DNA of 64,000 nucleotides from Microcaldota archaeon (lineage in GTDB: Archaea; Micrarchaeota; Micrarchaeia; Micrarchaeales; Micrarchaeaceae): NCBI GenBank assembly GCA_021798935.1, contig JAJZBL010000001.1:1-64000 (forward strand), read 5' to 3'. Position numbers and translations under genes: made by a program. Of this stretch, positions 24,800-33,200 are shown in pieces. The number at the start of each line of letters is the position of its first letter. The first letter of the stretch is position 1. The notes beneath the pieces were generated by a model. That model had not been told where the DNA came from and did not search any database. It saw nothing but the letters and a program-made list of their open reading frames with translations.

Positions 24800-25055
24800 A
24801 TACTCACGTTAATGTTTTAATATAAATTTCATTAATGATATTATAATTAAGCTTAAATTTATATGCATCTTTATGCTTAAATAATTTTTTAAATTAGGAA
24901 CATTCCAATCTTATCGTGTATCCTAAATCCATAAATACTTAATTTATTATAATTTTATTGTTTATATAATAAGAAGAGAGATTTGTTAGTTTTAGGATCC
25001 CTTATTTTGGAGCTTGTGGATTCAGATTAAAATGTACAAACGTTAGAGTGATTAA

Positions 25056-25247
25056 ATGATGTATAATGTAAAGGGAAGGATAAGAAAAGGCAAGGATAGT
25101 GTTGGATTTGACATTACAGTAGAAGGGAAAAGTGAGAAGCATGCAAAGGATGTTGCTATGGTAAAGCTTTGCTCAAAGCAAGGTTTACATAAAAGCCAGA
25201 TTGTCGTAGATAATGCAGAGCCTATGAAAAATACAGAAGAAAATTGA
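25056..25247 (+). CDS. rplX: Ribosomal protein LX (eL20)
   Basis: This 63-residue protein is the archaeal LX protein, a large-subunit component related to eL20. The V-K-G-R-x-R-K-G start and the compact beta-alpha-beta pattern with I-T-V-E-G-K-S-E-K-H-A-K-D-V-A are characteristic. In archaea LX is commonly followed by prefoldin alpha and FtsY, and that order is kept here. Two adjacent ATG codons (25056 and 25059) are possible starts; GAGTGA lies upstream. It is slightly shorter than the typical 75-80. Confidence 0.9.
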   Translation: MMYNVKGRIRKGKDSVGFDITVEGKSEKHAKDVAMVKLCSKQGLHKSQIVVDNAEPMKNTEEN

Positions 25248-25258
25248 GTGGCGATAGA

Positions 25259-25675
25259 ATGGCCAATGAAAATGCTGAAAGTTATGATTATGAGACGGTC
25301 AATTACTTAAGGCAAGCATATCAATCTAGGTATGAAGAGCTTTCAAAGGCAATGGATATGGAACTTAGTAGGCTTGAAAAACTTGGCCAAGTCCTTGAAT
25401 CCCTTAATAAAACAGAAAAATTGGCAAAAAACAAAGTATTATATCCAATTGGAGAAGGATATTATTTTGAAGCTGAAGCTGGAGACTTAAGCAACATTTT
25501 GGTGCATGTTGGGGGAGGTTACTATGTTGAGAAAGGGTTGGATGATGCAAAATCATTTTTAGGCTTATCTGCAAAGAAGGAACAGGCAGTAATTTCACAG
25601 ATAATGAAAGCAAAGGATGAAGTTGAAGAGAATATAGTTCGCCTAGAGTATCAATCAGCTTCCCAGAACTATTGA
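25259..25675 (+). CDS. pfdA: Prefoldin alpha subunit
   Basis: This protein of about 138 residues is prefoldin alpha, part of the hexameric chaperone that holds unfolded proteins by coiled-coil tips. N- and C-terminal coiled-coil helices flank a central beta-hairpin segment with P-I-G-E-G-Y-Y-F-E and V-H-V-G-G-G-Y-Y-V-E-K, the classic prefoldin alpha signature. ATG at 25259 is preferred; an in-frame TTG at 25244 would overlap LX. The stop codon overlaps the FtsY start in a TGATG. Confidence 0.92.
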   Translation: MANENAESYDYETVNYLRQAYQSRYEELSKAMDMELSRLEKLGQVLESLNKTEKLAKNKVLYPIGEGYYFEAEAGDLSNILVHVGGGYYVEKGLDDAKSFLGLSAKKEQAVISQIMKAKDEVEENIVRLEYQSASQNY

Positions 25676-26790
25676 TGAGCATCATGTTTGACTCACTTAA
25701 AAAAAGGTTATCAGAAACGATAAAGGCTTTTTCTAATAAAGAAAAGGAGGAAATTGGCAATGAAGAACCCTCTGAATATAATTCCACAATTGCAAATGAA
25801 GGGGGTCTTAATGAAGAGATAACATATAATGAAGTGCCAACTAAAGAAGAATCAGAGCCTAAAGGCAAACCAGATAGGACAGAAAGCAAGCAGAAGGTTA
25901 AGATATCCGGAATAACCAAGGCAAAATCGTTGCTTTCAAAGACAGTTAGGTTAAGAGATTCTGACATTGACTCCTTTATAGAGCAGGTAAGGATGATTTT
26001 GCTTCAATCTGATGTATCCTTTTATACTACAGAGGATATAATAGATAAGCTTGAAAACGAGTTAAAGGACAGAGAGCTAAGCAAGAAAAACTTAGATGAG
26101 CAACTTATGGATTCCTTAAGGAATGCAATATCTGATATAATAGGAAAGGAGAAATTTGATATGATAGGTTACATATCAGAAAAAGTGGAATCTGGGATAA
26201 AACCCTTTACAGTAATGTTTTTAGGATTCAATGGCACTGGAAAAACTACAACTATAGCTAAGATTGCTTATAATTTAAAGTTAAAAGGCAAATCTGTAGT
26301 TCTGTCTGCAAGCGATACCTTTAGGGCTGCAGCAATAGAACAGCTTGATTATCATGCAAAGATGATAGGAGTACCTATAATAAAAGGCAATTATGGTGCT
26401 GACCCTGCCAGCATTGCATTTGATGCTGTTGCATATGCAAAGGCCCATTCCACAGATTGCGTGCTCGTAGATACATCAGGGAGGCAAGAGACAAATAAAA
26501 ACCTTATAAGCGAACTGGAGAAAATTGCAAGGATAAGCAAGCCAAACCTTACATTATTTGTTGCTGAAAGTGTTGCAGGTAGCGATCTTGCAGATAGGAT
26601 AAAGGAGTTCAATAGCCATATAAAGATAGATGGCTTGGTACTGACAAAACTAGACTGTGACGCTAAAGGAGGAAATGCAATTTCCGTATCACGTGAAACG
26701 GGAATACCTATAATGATGTTCGGAGTAGGGGAAGGGTATACTGATATAATTAATTATGATCCTAAAATAATATTAGATTCGATGACTTGA
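25675..26790 (+). CDS. ftsY: Signal recognition particle receptor FtsY
   Basis: This protein of about 371 residues is FtsY, the SRP receptor GTPase that docks ribosomes at the membrane. After a charged, low-complexity N-terminal region (about 20-85) comes the NG domain: the four-helix N part, then G1 G-F-N-G-T-G-K-T-T-T (near 184-193), D-T-F-R-A-A-A-I-E-Q (G2), D-T-S-G-R (G3, with Ser instead of the usual Ala), T-K-L-D (G4) and G-x-G-E. The acidic N-terminal extension replaces the eukaryote-like receptor partner. ATG at 25675 shares bases with the prefoldin stop; ATG at 25684 is an alternative. Confidence 0.95.
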   Translation: MSIMFDSLKKRLSETIKAFSNKEKEEIGNEEPSEYNSTIANEGGLNEEITYNEVPTKEESEPKGKPDRTESKQKVKISGITKAKSLLSKTVRLRDSDIDSFIEQVRMILLQSDVSFYTTEDIIDKLENELKDRELSKKNLDEQLMDSLRNAISDIIGKEKFDMIGYISEKVESGIKPFTVMFLGFNGTGKTTTIAKIAYNLKLKGKSVVLSASDTFRAAAIEQLDYHAKMIGVPIIKGNYGADPASIAFDAVAYAKAHSTDCVLVDTSGRQETNKNLISELEKIARISKPNLTLFVAESVAGSDLADRIKEFNSHIKIDGLVLTKLDCDAKGGNAISVSRETGIPIMMFGVGEGYTDIINYDPKIILDSMT

Positions 26791-27071
26791 TATTGATTTA
26801 TTTTTGTGTTTTACCTTTTCACTGATAGGGTAACATTAGTTTCCTGCTCTCATTAATAAATAAAAGTTGTAACTTTCTGCTTCTTAATTTTTGCTGGTTA
26901 TTTGCCTATTTGCATATCCTTGATAAATATATTTATAAGCTTATAATCTAATATTATTCTGATTGTTTGTTTGATATGCTGTGGTTTAAAGTTAAGGATA
27001 ATGGAGAGTACTAGTTAAAATCTAAAATTAGAATGTTTAGACCCAAAGCAAACTTGTATTAAGGCGGGAAT

Positions 27072-28499
27072 ATGGAAAATAATAACAATGATGATAAAGA
27101 TAAAGAAAACCAAACAGTAGAGGAAGACAATTCCGATTTAGAAATCAAAGATGACAAGAAATCAGATGCAATGGAGAATAAGCTTACAGATGAAGAGACT
27201 GCAATAGAAGACAAGATACTTGATATGCTTATAGGTAAGTTCTCTAATATAGATAATCAAAGTGAAAAATTTAAGCTTGTAGAAAAGGCTGCAAAATCCA
27301 TAAAGCCTGATATGCCTGATGAAATTATAAAGAAGATCTATGATGATATAACATACATTGGAAAGATAGAGGAACTGGTCACAAATGACGATATAGAGGA
27401 TATTGCAATAAACAACACTATAGGAATTTTTGCTTATTTTTCTGGTGGCAAATCAGTAAATATGGATTATAGATTTAAGACTAAAGTTGAGCTTGCAAGA
27501 TTTGTGAAGAAAATAAGGCTTTATTCAACCAACGAAGAAGCAAATGGCAACATAATAGATGTACACATGGAAAATGGGAGCAGGGCAAACATCATAAGCT
27601 CCCCAAAGGGATATGACATCACAATAAGAAATTTTAAAAAGCACACCTTGAGTGTGCTAGACCTGGTTAATTTTGGTGAATTTGATTACAGCATTGCTGC
27701 GAGGTTATGGCTTTATATGGATGGCTTAAAGGTAAAGCCTGCAAATATATTGATAGCAGGAATGCCATCCTCTGGAAAGACTAGCTTGCTTAATTCCCTT
27801 TTCTCTTTCATAAGGCCAAATGAAAGAGTTATAACGATGGAGGAAACATATGAGCTTGATACATCTATGGCGAACAACGTTGTAAATCTTGAAACTAGCC
27901 AAGATATGCCGATGAGAGAGCTTGTAAAGAACTCCTTAAGAATGAGGCCAGACATGATGATAATAGGGGAGGTAAGAGGGCCAGAAGCAAATGATATGAT
28001 TACCGCAATGAATGTAGGAAATATATGCCTTGGGACAATACATGCAACTTCATCCAGGGATATCATAGATAGGCTTGAAAATGCACCAATGAATGTACCA
28101 CAGGGAGTTATACCAACAATAGATGCACTTATGGTACTTTCGCAGGTCTACATAAATGGCAGGCCAATAAGGAAGATAATACAGATGTCCGAGATATCTG
28201 GAATAGAGACAAAAATATTGCTTTCGGACCTTTATAAATATGATTATAAGACTCATACTTCCTCACCTATATTGCCAAGTGTAACCTATAGAGATAGGCT
28301 TGCAAAAGCTATAGGTGTCCCTCCTCCTGATATATTAGCTGAGGAGAATGTAAGGATGCAGATACTTATACAGCTTAACAAGCTTGGCATAAGAGATATA
28401 AAGAGCATAAGCCAGGTAGTACAGGATTATTATGACAATCCTGATGCTTTGCTTGCAAAAATAGGATTAAATGGGCTTCACCCTATAATAAGAGTGTAA
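27072..28499 (+). CDS. Type II/IV secretion or pilus ATPase (VirB11/TadA/PilB type)
   Basis: This 475-residue protein is a secretion-superfamily ATPase. An acidic N-terminal tail (about 1-45) and an N-terminal domain (to about 200) precede the core: Walker A G-M-P-S-S-G-K-T (230-237), a conserved E-E-T-Y-E-L acid box (near 257-262), Walker B M-I-I-G-E-V-R (296-302) and the His box G-T-I-H-A (321-325). Such hexameric motors drive assembly of archaeal pili or archaella. No membrane platform protein (FlaJ/TadC type) or second pilus gene is adjacent, so the partner is elsewhere or missing. A pilin-like N-terminus on the 1776-residue protein 3 kb away is a possible substrate. Confidence 0.85.
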   Translation: MENNNNDDKDKENQTVEEDNSDLEIKDDKKSDAMENKLTDEETAIEDKILDMLIGKFSNIDNQSEKFKLVEKAAKSIKPDMPDEIIKKIYDDITYIGKIEELVTNDDIEDIAINNTIGIFAYFSGGKSVNMDYRFKTKVELARFVKKIRLYSTNEEANGNIIDVHMENGSRANIISSPKGYDITIRNFKKHTLSVLDLVNFGEFDYSIAARLWLYMDGLKVKPANILIAGMPSSGKTSLLNSLFSFIRPNERVITMEETYELDTSMANNVVNLETSQDMPMRELVKNSLRMRPDMMIIGEVRGPEANDMITAMNVGNICLGTIHATSSRDIIDRLENAPMNVPQGVIPTIDALMVLSQVYINGRPIRKIIQMSEISGIETKILLSDLYKYDYKTHTSSPILPSVTYRDRLAKAIGVPPPDILAEENVRMQILIQLNKLGIRDIKSISQVVQDYYDNPDALLAKIGLNGLHPIIRV

Positions 28500-28530
28500 T
28501 TAGAAATAAAAAAAATAGATAATACTGCCT

Positions 28531-28851
28531 TTATATAGTAGGCTCTGGCCCTTTGCTGTTGTCTAAAGCAGTTTCCTTCCTGTAATCCAATAAGTTATAG
28601 ATGTTACTTATAGATTCAGCTATCTTGCTCCCTTTTTCAGTGAGCTTGACTATTTTATTCTTGCCATGCTTTTCTCCAACAACTAAATTCTGCCTTTCAC
28701 ATTCCAATATGAAATTGCAGGTATGCACATATGTTGTATTGGACTCCTTGGATAATGCATCTATGCTCCAATCTCTCTGTCCATCTTTTAGTAGCAATAG
28801 CAGTATCCGTGATTGCTTGTCTTTCAGTATTAAAGTCTGATCGCCTTTCAT
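28531..28851 (-). CDS. Winged-helix transcriptional regulator
   Basis: This 106-residue protein is a single winged-helix domain. The helix-turn-helix is visible as W-S-I-D-A-L-S-K-E-S-N-T-T-Y-V-H-T-C-N-F-I (residues about 28-48), followed by a recognition helix and a wing K-H-G-K-N-K-I-V-K-L-T-E-K-G, which is a MarR/ArsR/PadR-like pattern. No ligand- or metal-binding motif is clear. The target is unknown. The stop codon lies in the loop of a short 4-bp hairpin. It converges with the pilus ATPase gene, 31 bases away. Confidence 0.7.
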   Translation of the reverse strand: MKGDQTLILKDKQSRILLLLLKDGQRDWSIDALSKESNTTYVHTCNFILECERQNLVVGEKHGKNKIVKLTEKGSKIAESISNIYNLLDYRKETALDNSKGPEPTI

Positions 28852-29067
28852 AAATACACCTTGTTTATTTATAATATTAATATCAAGATTAAATACTTAA
28901 TGATTGCTCTTATTCAGGTTAAAATTCTTAATTTAAATTGGATGCAGCAATGTGATAATATTTTAAATGGGAAACTTTAAATTATTGCTTTTTTCAAATT
29001 GAGTAATATCGATATAATATATATTATTAAACTTATTGTAAGATAATATTATTAGGAAGGTGTAAAC

Positions 29068-29322
29068 ATGGTAAAATTTATAATAGGAAGGCAGTTAGTA
29101 GGCAAAAAAGTTATCACAACTGATGGTTTTGACCTTGGAGAATTTGTAGATGCGGATTTCAGCCCAGTAACAGGCAAGATAAATGCAATATTGGTCGAGC
29201 CAGACCCTGAAAGCAGTGTAGCTTCGAAGATGGATACAGATGATGACGGAAAGATAAAAGTGCCATATGCTGCAGTGCACTCTGTTAACGATTACATAAT
29301 GGTAGATAGAAGAGAGATGTAA
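29068..29322 (+). CDS. PRC-barrel domain protein
   Basis: This 84-residue protein is a single PRC-barrel, a small beta-barrel that binds RNA or protein partners in archaeal and bacterial ribosome-maturation or photosynthesis factors. The L-V-G-K-K-V-I-T-T-D-G-F-D-L-G pattern (residues 10-24) and the final V-P-Y-A-A-V-H-S-V segment are typical. AGGAAGGTG lies ahead of the ATG. It is followed after two bases by RNase HII, so the two share a transcript. Function in archaea is not established. Confidence 0.85.
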   Translation: MVKFIIGRQLVGKKVITTDGFDLGEFVDADFSPVTGKINAILVEPDPESSVASKMDTDDDGKIKVPYAAVHSVNDYIMVDRREM

Positions 29323-29324
29323 AC

Positions 29325-30029
29325 GTGATTATAATCGGAGGGGGGGACGAGGCCGGAAGGGGCCCTCTCATAGGCCCTCTGATCTTGTCCTTAGTTTTGA
29401 TAAAGCCATCTGCAAGCATTAAGCTATCGGATATAGGTGTAAGAGACTCAAAAATGCTGAGCAGGAAAAAAAGAGATTTGCTCTATGATCAGATAAAAGA
29501 TATAGCTTTAGATATAAAAGTTGACAGTATAGAAGCTGAAGAGATTAACAATGCTATGAAAAGCAATATCTCCTTAAATGAGCTTGAAGCGGTGCATTTT
29601 GCAAAGTTATTTGATTCGATATCAGAAGATACATTCGTATCAAAGGTATATTTAGACTCTCCTGATAGGATAGCAGAGAAATTTGGAATAAGGTTCGGCG
29701 CTTCCTCTTACAAAAATACAATAGTGCAAAATACAAACCAACGTGCCAAGAAAGGCATAAAGTACACAAAGGTGATAGCAGAGCACAAGGCAGATGTAAA
29801 ATATCCGGTAGTATCTGCTGCTAGCATAATAGCAAAAGTAACGCGTGATATTGCTATGGATGAAATCTCTAATTCATTGGGGATAGACCTTGGATCGGGT
29901 TACCCTTCAGATCACAAGGCGATAGATAACTTAAGGAGCAATCTTTCAAACAAAGAACTTTCGAAATACGTAAGAACTCAATGGAGCACTATGAAAACAA
30001 TAAGGCAGATGAAGCTCAGGAATTTCTAA
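29325..30029 (+). CDS. rnhB: Ribonuclease HII
   Basis: This 234-residue protein is RNase HII, which removes RNA from RNA-DNA hybrids. The G-G-D-E-A-G-R-G-P motif near residues 6-14 supplies the first two catalytic acids, and R-D-S-K near 40-43, Y-L-D-S-P (about 113-117) and the downstream H-K-A-D and D-H-K segments match the family. GTG at 29325 is the start, two bases after the PRC-barrel stop. The TAA stop codon lies within a 5-bp hairpin (GAATT-TCT-AATTC). Confidence 0.95.
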   Translation: MIIIGGGDEAGRGPLIGPLILSLVLIKPSASIKLSDIGVRDSKMLSRKKRDLLYDQIKDIALDIKVDSIEAEEINNAMKSNISLNELEAVHFAKLFDSISEDTFVSKVYLDSPDRIAEKFGIRFGASSYKNTIVQNTNQRAKKGIKYTKVIAEHKADVKYPVVSAASIIAKVTRDIAMDEISNSLGIDLGSGYPSDHKAIDNLRSNLSNKELSKYVRTQWSTMKTIRQMKLRNF

Positions 30030-30097
30030 TTCTTTTACCCTTTATTTATTCTTGAATTCGGTAGTTATTTTAAATTTAAGCAATTAAAAGATTATTG

Positions 30098-30203
30098 GGG
30101 TCTGTAGCGCAACTTGGATAGCGCGCATGGCTTCGGACCATGTGGTTGCGGGTTCAAAATACCAAGAGTCTAGTGCTTTGGTATGAAATTCCCGCCAGAT
30201 CCG
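30098..30203 (+). tRNA. tRNA-Arg(TCG) with 31-nt intron in the T-loop
   Basis: The acceptor stem GGGTCTG/CAGATCC, D-stem GCGC/GCGC, anticodon stem CATGG/CCATG with loop CTTCGGA (anticodon TCG at 30133-30135), and T-stem GCGGG/CCCGC fold well. The T-loop reads TTCAAA at 30153-30158 and resumes with T at 30190, so 31 bases (30159-30189) interrupt it at tRNA position 59/60. Without them the loop becomes the standard TTCAAAT. Discriminator is G. The tRNA ends six bases before the stop codon of the convergent giant gene. Confidence 0.9.
30159..30189 (+). other. Intron of tRNA-Arg(TCG), T-loop (59/60)
   Basis: The 31-nt insert begins with ATACCAA and ends near TTGGTAT, which pair as a perfect 7-bp stem over a 12-nt loop. 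This would support a bulge-helix-bulge type substrate. A shift of one base at the borders is possible. Confidence 0.75.
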
Positions 30204-30208
30204 CGTGT

Positions 30209-33200
30209 TTACCAGCAGAAGCTCGTCTTTATTCCAAAATTTGCTCCTTCTGTAACTCCGTAATCTGGCTGTGTAAATGTAAAAGATTGACTTGTACTGT
30301 AGTAAGTCCCAGACCAATCTTCAAAATAAGGTGTTTGATAATCATCAAATCCTGCACAATAACCTCCATCAGGAGTTGCTGTTATAGTTACACTAGAACC
30401 ATAATTTCTTTCTATTGAACCTGAAGGGCTGACAGAACCTGGTCCACTTTCTGAATATATATAATCATATTCAGAGTTAGGAGAAAAGCTTGCAGTCTCA
30501 TGTATGTTTCCATTCATTGTTGGATATGCAGGATTGTTACCACCAGAATAACATCCACTGCCATTTATATTTTGGCAGGACCAACCTGCGAAGTGATAGC
30601 CATAATTTGGAGAAGCTGATATTTCGGGGCTGCTACCATCCTGATAATCGTTAGTTCCAGATGGGCTTGTGCCTCCATTACCATTGTTACTGACAGTTAA
30701 TGGTGCAACAGTATTAAACTTTACACCTGCATTCGTACAACTACCTCCTCCTGCGCCATCACCAAATTCGACCTTATAGTTCTGTTCTGGCAAATTACTT
30801 ATGCTCATAAATGTATAACACCTACCATTAGTGCCCTGCCCGAAATATGTATCGCCATTTGAAATTCCCACTAGAGTTGCATGGGCATAACCTGCATAAC
30901 CACCTGCAACCCAATCAGTAAGATCGCCCCCTGTCCAATAGCATTCTCCATTATATGAAGAAGAATAGCTACCAGTGCTGTAAGAGTAGCCGTTGCAATT
31001 AGGTATTGCCACATATTCTGCTGTTTCACTTATTGGGCTATCCATATATATAGTAGCAGAAGTGGCAGAACCGCTGTAGCTTCCACTGCCACTGCCCGAC
31101 CAACCTGTGAATTCATAGCCAAGGCCGGTTGATTCTGATATTTGAACACTTTGTCCTACTGAATAATCACAGTATGTGCCACTGCCAGGAGATATGCTTC
31201 CAGCATTGGAATTTGACATTGACATTGTAAGGCAAACATCATAGTTTGCAGTCTCACTTATGCTGTTATACATTGTTATTGTTGCAGAGGAACTTGTTCC
31301 GGAATAGCAGCCGTTGCCGGTGCAGGACCAACCTGTGAAGGAGTATCCAGAATTTGCAGATTCAGAGAATGAAACAGTGCTTCCATAATTGTAAGTATAT
31401 ACACCACTGCCAGGGCTTGTGCTTCCACCTACAGAGGGATTTGAATTTATTGTAAATTGGTAAGGTATAAGCTTGAAATTGGCATCTTCTGTTATAGGGT
31501 TATTCATTGTTATAGTTGCAGAGGAACTTGTTCCGGAATAGCAGCCATTTCCACTGCAGGACCAATCGACAAATTCATATCCTGTAGATGGGGACGCAGA
31601 TATTCCTACATTAGTACCTATAGGAACACACTCACTTCCAGGTGACACACTGCCGCTGCCACTCGATACTCCAGTTGTAAGGCAAACATCGTAGTTTGCC
31701 TGCTCGCTTATAGGGCTATCCATCGTCAATGTATAAGATGAATCAGAGCCAGAATAGCAGCCATTTCCACTGCAGGACCAACCTGTGAAGGAGTATCCAG
31801 AATTTGTTGTCTCTGATATTGTAACTTGTGATCCATAGCTCTCTTGATATGACCCAGGACTTGGAGTTACGGTTCCTGCATTAGAATTTGAAATTGACAT
31901 AGTTAGTCCAACACCATAATTTGCAGTTTCAGTTATAGGATTGCCTAAAGTTATCGTTATTGATGATGATGTAGCTGAAGAGCAGCCGTTGCCGCTGCAA
32001 GTCCAACCTGTGAATGTATACCCTGAATTTGCAGATTCAGAAATTGTGACTTGTGAATTATAACTATACCAGCCGCTGCCTGGTGATACAGAACCACCAT
32101 AAGATGGATAGGCATTTGTAGTTAAGTATACATCGTAGTTTGCTTGCTCTGTGACCTTGCTTGTCATAGTTATTGTTGGAGATGGATTAGTTCCTGTATA
32201 GCTTGCAGATCCAGTGCCAGTCCATCCAACAAATTCATAACCAGAATTACTTGACTCAGATAAAGGTACCTGTGTTCCATAATTATAAGTGTAAGTGCCT
32301 GCACCTGGGCTTGTGCTTCCACCTACAGATGGATATACTTCCATGGTTAATGTTTCAGGTATAAGCTTGAAATTGGCAGTTTCGGTTGTAGGGCCTTCTA
32401 TTGTAAAGGATGGTGATTGATCTGTACCTGAATAACAGCCATTGCCGGTGCAAGTCCAATCGACAAATTCATACCCTATAGTATTATTTTGCTCTGACAA
32501 TGAAACTGATGTGTCATTTTCAATTGCATAGGTTGCAGATGATGTTGTAGAGCCACCAGGAGAGGCTGTTGCAGTCCCATCTCCAGAAGGATTTACATTT
32601 AGGGTCAATAATACATCATAATTTGCAACTTCAGTAATATTTGAATTCATCGTAATACTTCCAGAAGAACTTGTTCCTGTATAGCTGCCGCTTCCAATTC
32701 CATTCCATTCTGTGAATGTATACCCTGAATTTTCAACTTCTGATATAGGGATTGTATTTCCGTCAGGTTCATAGAAAGTTGCCACAGTTGACGTTGAACC
32801 ACCAGGAGAGGCTGTTGCAGTCCCTGAATGCTCAGAGTGTACCTTTATTGTCAATGGTGCTGTATTGTTAAGCTTCATGGTCGCATTTCCTCCTGCTCCA
32901 CCTCCATTGCCATCTGTAAAGCTTAGGAAATAATTTTGCAATGGCAAATAATTCATAGTATTGTATTGCAAGTATGTGCTTGTGCCACTTTGTTCAAAGT
33001 AATTTATGCCATTGCTTCCATTAACATATGCACTTATAATTTGATCAGAATCTCCTCCTCCCGTATATAGGGATAAATCTCCTCCTGACCAATAGCATTC
33101 TCCGTGAACTGTTGTTGATAATACTGATGTTGTCAGTACATAATTATTGCATGACTCCAATGTACCGAAATTAGCAACTTCGACTATTGGAGAGTCTATT

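Noticed and set aside
26976..27014. Twelve-codon leader peptide before the pilus ATPase
   Set aside because: A short ATG frame is present, but it has no clear ribosome binding site, no unusual codon run and no attenuator-like structure after it.
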